A stretch of DNA of 64,000 nt from Corticium candelabrum (taxonomy: Eukaryota > Porifera > Homoscleromorpha > Homosclerophorida > Plakinidae). The notes beneath the pieces were generated by a model. The model searched no databases, was not told the origin of the DNA, and saw nothing but the letters and a program-made list of their open reading frames with translations. The stretch covers positions 6,030,052-6,094,051 of the forward strand of contig NC_085089.1 of assembly GCF_963422355.1 (NCBI RefSeq), written 5' to 3'. A program made the translations under genes and the position numbers. Shown here piece after piece: positions 23,810-36,309 of the stretch (its first letter is position 1; each line of letters starts with the position of its first letter).

Positions 23810-26462
23810 ATGAGTGGAGAGTCTACCCAAGAGCAGCCGAACTGCCCAGCGAAAGCGAATAACGTCAACGAGAATTGCAACGAGAATGTTTGCGATGATG
23901 TCAGATTATCTGCTAAAAGAAAAAAATCGGGTAAATATATGTAGTAGCTAACATAAAACGGTTATGTGATCTTGATTGATACTGACAGGGTTGCCGTTTC
24001 CCTGGTGATGGGAAAAATTGTGGCTCCAAGCTAAAATTTAAATATTGTAAAAAGGAATGATGATTAGGTTATCAGTGTTGATAAGGTTTCAAACTTTGGC
24101 TTTTTGTTGAGAAATAATACTGAATCTAATCTTGCAAAAAGAGTTTGACAAAGACATGCGGCAAATTTCAACACAAGTGAAATTGACCAAGAGTTGGTTC
24201 AAAGACAATTTACAAAATATTTATTCAATGTAGTCTTACCATCAGATCTGTGGAAGACTTTGTCACAGTGTAAATATGTATATCTACAGTGAAGTAGGCA
24301 AGCTATCACTGCTGCTCTAGTTCTTGCTACACAATTTGTAAAGGCAGATGGTAATACTTCAGCCCAATGCAGTGACATAGGAACCTAGATTTGGTCATGG
24401 TGGCTCACATTTGCCTAGGGGATGTGGCTAGGCAAACAGGCTAAATGTATTCTATTATTATTATTAACTATATATGCATGCTACACTGCAAAAAATGTAA
24501 ACCAACACTAACACTATAATGTTAGTTTGGTATGTCATGTCAGTGTTATCAGTTTCTACGTCTGCCATCCCTAAATATTAGCAGTTCACTTGACAGGTAT
24601 ACAGCTAATCTAGTAAAGTTGACTACCTCTTGGCCAAAATCAAAGATTCAAACCGAGCCAAAATAGTGGAGGGGCACGTGCCCCTCTGGCTCCCCGGCTT
24701 TCTACGTCTATGTCAATGAAATATGTTAAAGACACAGCAAGGCTTCAACTGGGGAAAAATACTAATCCCATTCATGTCGATTGCTGATAAGAGAACTGAA
24801 ACATGTTTTTGAGAGATTGACTAAGATCATTTATCCAGCTTGTAGCATAGCAGAGTAGTAGTGGTATGTAGATGTATTTGGATCTGTATTCCACAATTCT
24901 TACATTTAATTTCAGTCATTTTAAAGTAACGTTAATATTAACAGTTGTGCCCCAAAATGTCTCTTGGGGCCACTATTTTTGTCAAATTCGACCGGCAACC
25001 CTGCAGAGTATTTGTCTGATGTTAAATTTTGCTGCTTGCAGATGACTGTGAATTTAACAAGTTTCAGAAGATTCCTTATCCCTCTACAGTCATGAAATCA
25101 TGGGAGTCTTTTTACCGCAACCAAGAAATGGTTGATATCACCTTATTAATTGGCAGTAACAAGACCGAATTCAAAGCTCACAAGGTGGTGCTGTGTGCAC
25201 ACAGTGACGTCTTGAAGACTATGTTGTCTAGTCCAATGAAGGAAGCCCGAGAGAATACAATCGAGTTTCCTGAAGCTGACGAAACAGCATTCGGAGCTCT
25301 TCTTGAGTTTTTCTACACAGGAAACGTTCCAGTCGACAAATCCTTTATATGTCAACTCATAAAACTTTGTGATTATCTCCATGTGCCAAATCTCAAACAA
25401 CACTGTTGCACATGGTTGCCTGACAATATGGTGCCTGAAGATGCGTGTGAATATCTTCTGTTTTCTTCCCAGCCGTCAGCTGACGAGCAGCTCTATAAAA
25501 ATTGTTTCCAGTGGATCAAAGATCATGCCACTTTAGTTGTTTGCACAGATGGCTTTGCAAAGCACATGACGGCAAAAGAAGTAGAACAACTTGCTGCTAG
25601 TGACGACCTGAATCTCGATGAAATCCAGCTGTTTGAGGGAATCAAGCGATGGATTGAGTATGATGTCTCAAGACACGAAGATGGTATACACATAGCAAAA
25701 TATCTGCGCTTGCCAATGATGAACACAAGAGATTTGCTGGGTTGTGTGCAAAGTAGCGGTTTTGTCCAATCCGATGGTATCCTTAGAGCTCTCAAGTACT
25801 TGCAGCAACCCTTGGGTCACTTTCCTTATGACATCGACCACTTGTATGTTAACTTACGAGTGCCGTCTGCACGAGTTCCAAGAATTACTCTCTCTTTTAC
25901 CCGGAAATCACAACAATTAACATCCTCACAACGTCCGTCCATCATTCCTACACATTCCAACCATGCTGTTGTAAGAAGTTCAGAAACACTGCGTACTTCC
26001 AAGCCGCTGCGGATTCCAAGTTGTGTTCGAGTTCAGCTCACCACCAAATCAACAGTCAATCGCAAAGTTATAGTTGGACTTCTCATTTTATCATCCGATC
26101 AGCAGTATAGGTGTGGAGTGCGGCTGCACGGAGCTACTCTCAGTACGTTTCCTTTGTACAACACCGTGTTGATTCCAACAGGCTGCATTGTGGCATTGAA
26201 ATTTCACATCACGTCGGATCAGGTCTGCATACATCTCAATGGCGCTGTGATAGCGCAAATAGCCTTGACCACACGATGTTGCTGCTCTTACTTGCCACTG
26301 TTCGCGAGATCTCGTAAGCCGTCACAGCCCTCGGGTTCTCACTATATCTTAGACAAAACGGATGGCAAAAAGGATGTCTTTGTCGAGGTTGCAATAGAAG
26401 AAATTGAGGATACCGCAAGTGTGTCAGTGAAAGGAGACGTTGCTACCTGCTGCCCAAAATAA
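23810..26462 (+). CDS. BTB-BACK protein, type 3 (BTB gene 4)
   Basis: Exons 23810-23930 and 25042-26462 give 513 residues. Donor TCGG|GTAAAT, acceptor CTTGCAG, phase 1. The 40-residue leader is Asn/Glu-rich and ends in the basic run SAKRKKS, which could act as a nuclear localisation signal. BTB spans ~70-170 and BACK ~175-285; the C-terminal domain (IPSCVRVQLTTKSTVNR, GCIVALKFHIT) is followed by VEVAIEEIEDTASVSVKGD and a Cys-Cys end. The 1.1-kb intron is occupied by a transposon-like element (23986-25003). In the translated exon 2 frame the protein differs from its duplicate at 45823 at six positions, so this duplication is recent or the copies are being homogenised. Confidence 0.87.
23986..25003. 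mobile_element. 1.0-kb DNA transposon relic filling intron 1 of BTB gene 4
   Basis: Imperfect ~45-base terminal inverted repeats start CAGGGTTGCCG at 23986 and end CGGCAACCCTG at 25003, with inner GTGGCTCCAAG matching CTTGGGGCCAC inverted. The interior has short stop-broken frames (SRQAITAALVLATQFVKADGN near 24297) and the 18-base palindrome GAGGGGCACGTGCCCCTC near 24671. No target-site duplication is obvious. The same element is in intron 1 of the gene at 45823. Confidence 0.6.
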
Positions 26463-27627
26463 CACAACCAGACTTAACAATACACTTTGAGTGCGCGTTT
26501 TGCAGCATGGTGTAGTCATTGACGTAAACTTACCGTATGTATGTTGAACGTTTATATTACGTGTGTCTAGGGTGAGATGTACCAATACAATGAATGGTAC
26601 TTAATTTGAGTTACTACAATACTTATGTGAGAAATAGATAGAAAAATGGCTGTAAACACACGAGATACTGTTTTATAAGAACATGTATCAAAATCATGTC
26701 ACCTCATGCAATTTCCGTGCGCTTTTGGTGCTCATATTTCTGAGAATCTCGCGAGTTCTTATGACAACCTCAGATAACTATTTGCTGAGACATACACAAA
26801 CATAGTGCTCTTTTACGGAAACTATTACGGAGCACGCGGCTCTGTGGCACGGTAAATATGCCTGCGAAGCGGCGAGTGCTCGGCGAACATGACCCGTGGT
26901 TACCGCACCGCGGCACGTCTAAAGTATCAGACGGTGTTCTGCTAATATAGGCAACCAATCAGGCACCGACAAAAGTAGAACTTGTGTACGTGTTTGTTTA
27001 TAGACTATACCCTCTGCAGGCCCGGAATAAACCGGTGTCAGAGCGAATTTGACATCCCCTCTGTTTGTTGCATCCTCGATCCCTATTCAATAGGGAATTT
27101 GGCATCCCCGAGTCATATATTCTCTGAGGGTCTGAGGCACGCCTGTTGGCATCCCTTGGGGAATTTAGTATCCTGTAGCCATGTTATGTATACACCGGGC
27201 CAATACGATGCGAGACTACAAATCTTGTCCAACACCGACTCGGTCGGTAGCCCGTTTGCACATATATATGTATATACGTTTCTACAAAGAATGACAAGAC
27301 GATCCGAGACAAATTATACAACAAGATCGTGTCGAACTTCGAATATCGCGGCGTTGTCTTTCACGACTCATTTGACGATGGAAAAGTTCTCTAAGCGGAT
27401 GCGCAGACTATGGAATAGCTTTTGTGACTGCTTTCAGCTGTTTGAGAAAAATTTGGCGCTGGTTTCTTATTACATAGCAAAACAAGAAGACTTTCCAAAA
27501 ATAGTACAACTAAACCGGAAATTTGTCAATAGTTTTGATGCGGACTGTATGTTTTGGCTTAGTTTTCTCGTGGTCACACCTTTTGCCACCAATTCTGAAC
27601 AATACGTGTTTTGCAATGTAGCTGTAC
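26463..27627. other. Downstream segment shared by all three type 3 BTB loci
   Basis: Repeated at 48680-49970 and ~56075-57450. It contains a GC-rich stretch (CGGAGCACGCGGCTCTG, GAAGCGGCGAGTGCTCGGCG), several degenerate GGAATTTGGCATCCCC repeats, and a small frame beginning NDKTIR. In this copy the frame is cut by a deletion near 27345 that joins unrelated sequence. The 27361-27640 part has an open frame but no recognisable domain. Confidence 0.5.
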
Positions 27628-27865
27628 GTTCAAGATGATGGGACCGAGTGAAAAGTATCTAGAAAAGAGAATTCAAAAACGCGGTGCTCGTTCAAGATGA
27701 CGGGACCGATGTCTAGTAGAGGCCGTTTCAATTGTATTCAAGAACGTGGTGCTTGTTCAAGATGAAGGGAACGATGCCTAATAGAGGCCGTTTCAATTGT
27801 ATTCAACAACGCGGTGATTGTTCAAGATGACGGGACCGATGCCTAGTAGAGGCCGTCTAGCTAGT
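27628..27865. repeat. ~64-base tandem repeat, 3-4 units
   Basis: Units begin GTTCAAGATGACGGGACCGA and contain CTAGTAGAGGCCGTTTCAATTG. Starts fall near 27628, 27690, 27755 and 27820. The array ends exactly where the second copy of the duplicated block begins. Confidence 0.8.
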
Positions 27866-28019
27866 AGTCCACGAGCCAAGGTCAAAAAAGGCTTCAGAAA
27901 ACAAGTCTCATTCCACCATCGTGAAGACTCAAGTTTCTTATCACCAAATGATAGACATGTCCAAGTTCAGCATTTCTGCACTTGTCCCCTGTTGCGAAAA
28001 GTGTCCGTTTAGCTGTAAT
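27866..28019 (-). pseudogene. SSRGWN module, minus-strand copy truncated at block edge (cluster 2)
   Basis: Duplicate of 6617-6770. The downstream part present in cluster 1 (to 6484) is absent because the duplicated block starts here. The SSRGWN equivalent is degraded (SSRWWN after G-to-T/A changes near 27915). Confidence 0.5.
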
Positions 28020-28260
28020 TAAATATTTTAATTTAAGCAGCGCCGACGGTCCGTTGTCCGAGGTTGCACCATACGTAGTAGCATTCAAAAGACGTTTGGG
28101 AACTAAGTAAATTATTTTCTACACCAAAGTCAACCCAATATTGCATTTCTAATTTAGTAATACCACATTTCTTACATAAAACTCTCAAAATCGGCAGCTA
28201 TATGTCGCTGTGATATTTACGCTGTCAATCACCCGTCTGACCATACGCTGCTATCTTAAC

Positions 28261-31200
28261 TTAATTCTCAGCAGTATCATCACTATCACTATCATCATCG
28301 TCGTCGTCGTCGTCGTCGCCGTCGTCATCATCATCAATAGGAGCATTATGAATATCTACAGCATTGGTGTCGTCCTCTCCCCGGTCACAGTTGCTGCAAT
28401 TCTCGCATCGACAGATTTCTGTACACTTCAGTTCATTTTTAAAACAACCGCAGCGATTGCTGTTGCAACCAGTTTTGCAGCTGCAGTTAATTAAGTACTT
28501 CTAGAATTGCATCTGGTGCTGGGGGCTGACTCATTCACTTGATTTCTATTTTTCCTGTCCATACACAATACAACCGTCTTCATTACAACTTCCGACGACA
28601 GGAAAGGCTTGGAGAGCATGTTTCCAAATGTAGGCTTGGTAGTTGGTGCGTTTGACGTGCAGTGACAGGGCATCGGCTATTGGGGGGAGGTTCTGGCATG
28701 CAGGAGCCTTAGCACAAAGATTTTATACCTTGCTTCATTAATAGATGTACAGTTCTGTTGTCCATACAATCGACAATCAAACAATTCGCAACTTTTTTAG
28801 AGTCTAACGAGCATTCATAGGCTACTCCTAGTCCTGCCATGCCTGCCTGAATTGTACGATCTTTTATTAGAGTTTCAAAAGACCGCTTTTTGCCTTTACC
28901 ATAGAATGCACTCGTAGTATCGCAACCGGTGAATGCATGATATCCTGGAAGAGAGTTGCATATTTCTGTTCCAAGCGCATGGGCTAGCCTCGACAAATGC
29001 ACGAACGCCGTCGGTCCTTGGTACCCGTTAGCCACAGTAACTGAACATGACGAAAAGCATCCAAAGAGGCTGCATTTATGTCAATGACAGCAACGTCAGT
29101 GTCTGGAGATTTGATGATGGTAGTTGATTCTCTAGATTGTGCAGCGTGCGCAGCGTGTAGGAAGAGTCTTGTGTCTGCCTCCTCATGAGAGCACGTTAGC
29201 TCAAGAACCTCTGACCGCGATACCTGTTCACCGTCGGTAGATGTCAAGCGGACACAATCGGTTCCGGAACAAACGTAAAATTGATGTTTTTGAGCATCCT
29301 ACTGTAGCAAGAAGAAGTCCACTCGTTTACTAAAAAGTCCAACAGAGCACTCTTGTTGTTTCCGGAGCTTAGGTACTTCTTCCACTGCTTTGGACATCGC
29401 TGAGACGCATTAATAATATGGGAAGCAATAATGGCGGTAGAGGCACGCTTGCTGCGCTCTGCGTCTTTGATGGATACAGATGGATAGCGAACTTTGACAA
29501 AGTCAACACGAGAAAGCTGATCGTGGTCACGAGTGCCTAATACTGAGCGAAGAATTTGAAAAGCAAGATCTCGAAAAGTGCCTGTAGGCCTAGTAAGTGA
29601 TTGAATGGTAGCCATTGCGTCGACTAGCAGTGCTGCTCTGCCAATGTTTTCTACCGGAGAGCCATAGCTTTCCAAGAGAGGCAGTAAAGAAGACTTGGTT
29701 GTTTTATTCAAAGTACCTTGCGGTGAAGCCAAACTCAATGGCAGTGGGCTTAAGGAAAACGAAACGACCATCCGCAAGTCAAGATTCCTACTCGTCGAAA
29801 TTGCCAACGTTCGTGAAAAGAAGCTCCTGTCAGCCTCTAGTGCTACATCACGAGAATTAGCTCTGACTGTGACTGTCTTGGCTATCGATGAGAAAGTTTT
29901 CAGCTTCAACTTTTGCAGCTTGTCAAAAAATCCAACGCTGCCACTACACAAGCGTTCATGAACAAACTTCTCGGCATGTGTGCTTCCTATTTGGTACGCT
30001 TGCAAGAGACCGTTCACGACGTCAGGTGGAGCCATTATTCCAGATGAAATGTTCACAACGCAGCTTGACGCCTCAAATGGGTTAGACCAACATTCAAGCG
30101 TACCAATTACACTCTGAACATCATCTTCGTCTCGCTTTATTCGCGTCAAATCTTTGTCGCTTGCTTCTATCAGACTCTTTTGAAATGCCAGCCAAACTGT
30201 GACAAGCCGCAGTTATGGCTGCACGGTCATGTGCTGTGGCGATCCATCTCTGAACGGCTCCACATCTCAGACTACTACCAATAACTCCTCCTTTGGTTTT
30301 AGTATCGCGATTTATAGATTGTTCAATGGCCATGTCAACAGGTACTTGTGCGAAGACGTTATGAGATCTTTGGACAGCAAACTCTCCTGCTTCTAACAGA
30401 GCGTGCGCATCCGGATGAGTTTTTGCAAGAGAGACCATGTCGTACCAGTAGACAGTGAGATACCGACAGTAGTTTGTTCTGTCGTATGCAAACATCTATG
30501 GTATCATGTCGTGAAGGCATTTCAAGTGGAGAGACCAGTCTCCAATCCGAGTGGAACGAACAAACTGCAGCAGTAGTTCAATCATATAGCAGTACGACAT
30601 CCAAAACGCTGCCGTCTGTCCGCGATCAGAATCGGTGAACTTTATGTACGCAGATTGTATACATTGAAACTGTTTTGAAAACATCATTTCTGCATAATTG
30701 ATCTTTGAGGGACTCGGTCGTAACTCTTGCAGTCACGGACACAGCTCTAAAAGGGCCTGTCGATCGGGTAGGCTAGTAGAGTCTTCAAACGCTTGCCAGC
30801 GCTTTCCCAATATTACACCTACACACAGATTAAACAATTCTTAATAGTAGGATAATCTACGGAAAAGCCGTGTTATCAATTTTTACCATTTATGGCACTT
30901 GAACCAACCAACCCAGATTCAATGATGATATCTCTAAGACCGGCGTCATCGTACCTTTTACCTATGACAGCTAAGTACGTAGTACAAATGTGGAATGCCC
31001 CCATCCTTAGTACAATTCTCTTGTAATCATCCTGATTTTCCAGACTATTTCCTTAGCCTTTGCATAAATAGCTTGGTCTAGTGTAACAATCGCAGACTCT
31101 TGATGAATTCGATCAGCTTTGGCGATGCACTGTATCAAAAGTTTACAAACAGTTGCAAGTTCAGTTGGCGATGCATTGATAGCCGGTAAGTACCCAATAA

Positions 31201-33268
31201 TTGAACGAGAAGGAATGTCGTGCTCGTGAAGAATCACATTAAACCTTGACCAGCCAGGAACAGTTTGAGGGCTGTCTGAATCACGACCAATAATTTGACT
31301 ACACGTGGATGATAGACGAGCCACGACAAATGCCAACTCCTCCACACTCCTTGGAGTCCTGCGTACGCCAAAAATCTGATCTGGTATTTCAATGCTGGTA
31401 ACCGCGGGTCCACAACGTCGTCCACTGCTGTAAGTGAAGGCATCACCAGAATATACGTGAAAAGACCGTTGTCGTTTGCAACTATGTATAGACTGCTCTG
31501 CAGACTTGCTCTGCCTACACATTAGGACTTCCGAGTCAGGAAGCGAACGCTGAACAATAATACCATTGGTACAATGGGTGGTTCCCGACCCAGTCAAAGT
31601 TTCTTCCTGCTAGTCATTGTTGTCATAACAGAATATAGCAGGACGAGATAAGTCGACATTTTGAGGAATAAAACTGTCGCAGCTTTCTTCCTCAGACACG
31701 TTAGCTACTGCTAAGGCAGTGTCAAGTTCTAGGACCTGACAGTATGCCACGCCGTGTCCAAACCTGTTCAGTAACCCTATCACTTGCGCACTCCCAGTCA
31801 AATGTCGAACCGCCATTGGCAAGGCCAAGTGCCTAGGTGGTTTTACTGAGCCTTTACTGGTGCAATACGCAATGTCTTGTCCTACAGAAGAGACTTGACG
31901 AGCGACTCTTTCGGAAACGTTGACGGTGTCAGATGAGCTAAGGTCGAAATCGCCATCCTCTCCATCTATGACCCAACAAAGAAAATTGTAAAGATGCACA
32001 GGTAATTCCATAACACGTTCAAGCAAATCCGTCGCTTGTGGTGGCCAAGGCAATTATTGCGAATATCGAAAATGCTCTCGCGAATAAGCATTGCTGTGTG
32101 AAACAGCTCTCGTTGACAAGTTGATGTCGACACTTATTGTGGACCAGATGGAAGTGGTGAGCTGCATGTAGCACTGTCAAAGTCTTCCACAGAATTCTGA
32201 CTGAGAGGCACCCCACTATTGTCGTCTATTAAATGTACAAATTGATTACCTCGGAAATAGGAGTATTGGGACCGTACACAACATCTGGCATGCCAAAGCC
32301 ATCCGGCCTGTAGAATTGTATGACGTCATTGAAACGGTGACGCAAACGATGCTTCAGTTTCTCAGTACGGTAATAAGCATTTTCTATGCCACTGTTCCCT
32401 AACAATGTGTTGTAGTCGGAGCAAACGTCTATCATTGTGCGGACAAATTTACTTGACAACAGTAGAGGTTCTATTTTGGCACACAGTGTGTTAAAGGTCT
32501 TCGTGTAGATTTCATTACATTCCACGAGAGAGTCTTCGAGGTACTTCAGAGCTCTTGGATTGGTGTATTGCCTATAACACGATCGGTGATACACCACATC
32601 TGATGCAACAACATCAGAGTCGTCTGCAAAGCATTGGATCAACCGTTCGTCTTGTCTCAAATCGATGGCACGAAGAAGAGCTTCCGGTTTAATTTGCTCG
32701 CATTTGGTCAGAGGTTCCATCTTTCGGCGATTAGTTGACATTTTCTTTTGCTTCTGGCATATGACACACATTGCAAAATCAGTGACCAGATTCCTCGAGG
32801 AAGCAGTTGCTCTTGTCACTCGATTCAATGTTGCAAACTCTACTGTCTCTGATCCTACATCACGACCAGGATCTAACTTGGAAGATTTGGTGGACTCGTT
32901 TAATTGACACTAGTATTATGAATTAGGTAGAGTGAATCATTGCATGATGTGAACAAAACACAAGTGTAGTGAGAGTGTTACCATATTTACTTTCTTGGCT
33001 TTTCTAGGTCAGGTATGCTTCTTATAGCACTCACGATGGTAGTATCCTTTGGGACCAGACTCCCAGTGTCTGCTAAGAAGGCGTCAGACGTCATCTTGTC
33101 GTGTCTCCGCTACTTTTTGGAAGGTCTTCCAACTAACATCGGTAAAGATGTCAAGTTTCCAGTGTTGTCTGTGCAATGGCAAAGACACTGGCTCCAGTCT
33201 GGGTAAAACACCTTTGCGGCATGGTATTCAATCATTTCGTCATCAGCTAATTCTCTAACCGTCGACAT
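28261..33268 (-). pseudogene. Large FEN1/PIN-like nuclease-domain transposon gene, copy 2 (broken)
   Basis: Duplicate of 7011-12069 in the same order: ATG at 33268, CLCHC, CVICQKQKK ... YHRSCYRQYTN (unbroken 199-codon frame 32828-32229), middle region, EEADTRLFLHA and SPDTDVAVI (~29.15 kb), HAFTGCDTTSAFYGKGKK (~28.92 kb), Cys cluster and Asp-rich tail to a stop at 28261. The first-exon Lys codon replaced by TAG in copy 1 is intact here, but this copy lost one base in the A6 run after RPSK (near 33117). Other frameshifts lie near 28690, 29040, 29270, 31610 and 32050, and ~50 bases are missing near 30805. A (GTC)n expansion lengthens the acidic tail relative to copy 1. Function as for copy 1; not active. 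Confidence 0.6.
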
Positions 33269-33822
33269 TATACAATAATAAACATCACTCTGCGGACTAT
33301 CGATCGAGCTTTAAACAGTCAGAACATAACACAACGAGAATAAGTGCATACAGCCTACGCCACACTATATAGCTATTCGTTGCGGTATCACCTAGTGTAA
33401 ATATAGCAGCATCACATCACCTAGATCCTCATTCCTAGTAGCGTTACATCAGTCTAGATCCTTGTTATTCTTCCAATGTCCGCCTCCTTGTAGACATCCT
33501 TTTACGTGATAGTCCGTTCGTAGAAACAAGAAACATCCGTGTTTGTTCTATCTAGATCCGGTGAGGATATGCTACTAGAGTATGTACAAATATACCGTGT
33601 ACAAAGGTTAGAAGCGAAACGAAGGTGCGTTCACACTAGAGCAGCCTTGACTCAAGAACACTGGAAGATAAAGGCGAAGATATGGTATATGTACATCTAG
33701 ATAGCTAACAGAGTCGCTTGACTAGCCATGAACGTAGGTGTGAATACAGCTGAGTTTAAACAAGACTTCGCAAACGAGGCTATAAGGCTACTTGGCACTC
33801 AGTGTAAACGCACTAGAAGTCT
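33269..33822. other. Head-to-head spacer, copy 2
   Basis: Duplicate of 12070-12620, including the inverted-repeat MITE at ~33623-33816. Possible shared promoter region of the two divergent transposon units. Confidence 0.4.
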
Positions 33823-34305
33823 TTGCTGACGACGGTAAGAGAAACAGCATTGCCGCTAACGCACGTTTGTGCAAAGAATCGAGCGCAATCTGTTCGTGTT
33901 TGTCCAGTCTCTCGTTATGTTTTGAATAGCTGCTGTCTAAATACTCATATATGTCTTCTTCAAGTTAATGTTATGCTTATAAATGCTACAAAGCAGAGTC
34001 TGCCCTCGGAGTACAGAGCGTACTCGCTGTCAGAACCAAAATTTAGCAAATGCAACCGAACGGACAACATTCGCGAAGGGGGACCAGTGAAGAAATACTT
34101 TAAATGGATTCCTCTAACGTTTTGTAAAAGGAAATGTGTGTCTTCACGTGGGTGGAATGCAGCTTCGTCTTTTTTTTTGAAAAGCAATAGTTGGCAGTGT
34201 GGGAATTGCGGCAAACGTTTATGTAGATATAGGAGCCTAGGAGGGGCATCACGGAAGGTATACAGATTACATTACACATCAAAACGAAAGCGAGTTCATT
34301 TGTAA
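33823..34305 (+). CDS. Unrecognised SSRGWN-module protein, copy 2 (open)
   Basis: A 160-codon open frame, unbroken here. The N-terminal half looks poorly conserved and may include intron (TCTTCTTCAAG resembles a 3' splice site near 33963). The C-terminal half has TDNIREGGPVKK, KWIPLTFCKRKCVSSRGWN, then QCGNCGKRLCRYR, a possible CxxC-type zinc site, and a basic end (SKRKRVHL). Homologous to the minus-strand module at 6484. It lies 280 bases upstream of the transposase in the same direction. Function unknown; a DNA-binding accessory of the transposon is only a guess. Confidence 0.45.
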   Translation: MLTTVRETALPLTHVCAKNRAQSVRVCPVSRYVLNSCCLNTHICLLQVNVMLINATKQSLPSEYRAYSLSEPKFSKCNRTDNIREGGPVKKYFKWIPLTFCKRKCVSSRGWNAASSFFLKSNSWQCGNCGKRLCRYRSLGGASRKVYRLHYTSKRKRVHL

Positions 34306-34583
34306 ACATATTCCTGATGTCATAATGGTACAAAATGCAGTAATGAATCATTCATTCTCTATGTCATATGTAGCATCCATAAATTCCATGTACGCGTGCA
34401 TTTAGCTATATAGTACACTCAATCTATTCAGTATCTCAATTTTGGTGTTTTCTTGCCCATTTGCTATAATGTCTTCAACTGTTATTGCAAAAACCGTAGC
34501 TATTCCTACAGGTAGCTCAGATACAATTAAAAGGAAGGAGCTCTAGAAAAAGGATCGATGCCTATAGAAGTTCTCACAAACGA

Positions 34584-35884
34584 ATGATCTTTAACGTCCA
34601 TGCCTTCTTTGAGCAAGAGAAGCGTGATGGGCCAATCATGCTGGAAAGTGTAACAAAAAGAACGGCAATGGCGATGCAGGTATCTGAACACACTGTATTC
34701 AGAGTTCATCGCCAAGTAAACGTTGAAGGAGATGTGCATAGTCCCGCAAAGAAAGGCAAGAAGTCTGGTTCAGGTCCTGCCCAACAGGAGACTGACAACT
34801 TTCAAGAAGGAGTCATTCGTCGTAGAATTCACCAGTTCTACACAGACAGAGAACTCCCAACGATGCATAAACTGATTTTTAGCTCTACAACAAGACATAG
34901 AGTACTCATACAGCAAACAAACACTTCTCAAAACAGTCAAGGCAATGGGCTTCAAATATACAACACGCAACAAGAAAACAGCGTTGTACGAACAACACGG
35001 AGTTATTGCTGCTCGTCATCACTATCTCAGACAAATAAAAAAGTACAGAGATGAGGGAAGACCAATAGTGTATCTAGACGAGACATGGCTCAAAGCGCAC
35101 TATATCTCGGAACGATGCTGGATTGACTACGGCGGCAAAGGAGGTTTGAGAGTCCCATCAGGAAAGGGTGAAAGATTCATTATTCTCCATGCAGGGTGGA
35201 AAGAGGGTTGGATTTCTAATGCTGACCTCGTTTTCAGAGGAAAGAAAGGCACCGGTGACTACCATCAGGAAATGAACACGGCCAACTTTATGGAGTGGTT
35301 CAGAGAGAGGCTGATTCCAAACCTTCCAGCAACTTCTGTTATTGTTCTTGACAATGCCAAGTATCATAATAGCGTTGTTGAGAAAATCCTGACAAAAAGC
35401 AGCACAAAAAGGACATGATCCAGTATCTGGACTCGCATGAAATCCCATACGACAAGAAACTGTTAAAGCAGAGATGTTCATGGTAATAAAAGCAAGAAGC
35501 CCAGCTTCGCAGTACCTGACTGACGTGTTCGCTAATCAGCACAGTCATGACGCTCTGAGATTGCCTGTCGGTCATTGCGAGTTGAACCCGATCGAGCTGG
35601 TCTGGGCACACGTCAAGGGCTATGCGGCATCTCATAACAACGATTTCACCATGGCGGGAATTGAGCAGCTTGCGAGAGAAGGCATTACGCAGGTTGCAGC
35701 TGAGAAATGAACCAACTGTATCAAGCACGTCATTCAAAAAGTAGAAAAGCAGTATCGAGAGACCGACTGGATAGTTGAAGAAGCGGTCGACCGTGTTTTC
35801 ATTGAAGTAAGGCGTGAAGAAGAAGAGACTTCGGAAAGCAAAGAAGCCTTTGTTTCTGGAACAGATGACCCCTGTAGTGATTAG
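34584..35884 (+). pseudogene. IS630/Tc1-mariner-type DDE transposase, copy 2 (broken)
   Basis: Same domains as copy 1: helix-turn-helix-like FFEQEKRDGP ... TAMAMQVSEHTVFRVHR, then VYLDETWLKAHY, VIVLDNAKYHNS and GHCELNPIELVW. It keeps the Trp at ~35298 that copy 1 lost, but carries an extra T near 34880 (CTGATTTTTAGC), the shared frame change at ACAAAAAGGAC (~35403), a lost A near 35467, and TGA at 35708-35710 at the codon that is TAG in copy 1. Not functional as it stands. Confidence 0.8.
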
Positions 35885-36154
35885 AATGCCGCAATCGACC
35901 TGGCGGCGCGTGTGAAGTCACAGGTGGTCGTTCTAATTGGTCATGAGGGCGTAATCACATCGCGTGCTATACAGGAAGTAGCCAATTCTGTAGTTGTACA
36001 ATACTGATCCGAAACAAGCTCTATATATTTGTCTTCTCGTCATCACTAACTTCCTAATGATGTTAGAATTATCTGTTTGCGATGTATAGTTAGCGAGATT
36101 CAAGATTTTCCCACGCTGCCAGCTGTTACTTTTCCTACTTAGTAGAATTTCGCC

Positions 36155-36234
36155 CAGACGCTTTCCCGCTCGCTCCTCCTACTTTTGACTCCATACACCT
36201 GTCACGTGCAGTAGTACGTACGGGAAAACGTCTG
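36155..36234. repeat. Promoter hairpin/MITE of BTB gene 5
   Basis: CAGACGCTTTCCCG at 36155 and CGGGAAAACGTCTG ending 36234. Duplicate of 14956-15035, including the CACGTG in the loop. Confidence 0.6.
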
Positions 36235-36309
36235 AAACCGAGGCTAATCCAACCCTCATCCCCACAGACTGATATCAAAAGGGGGGAGTTGGCTAGATGT
36301 CCTCTTGCC

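Noticed and set aside
27628-27865. CRISPR-like array
   Set aside because: Units are contiguous with no unique spacers, and the genome is eukaryotic.
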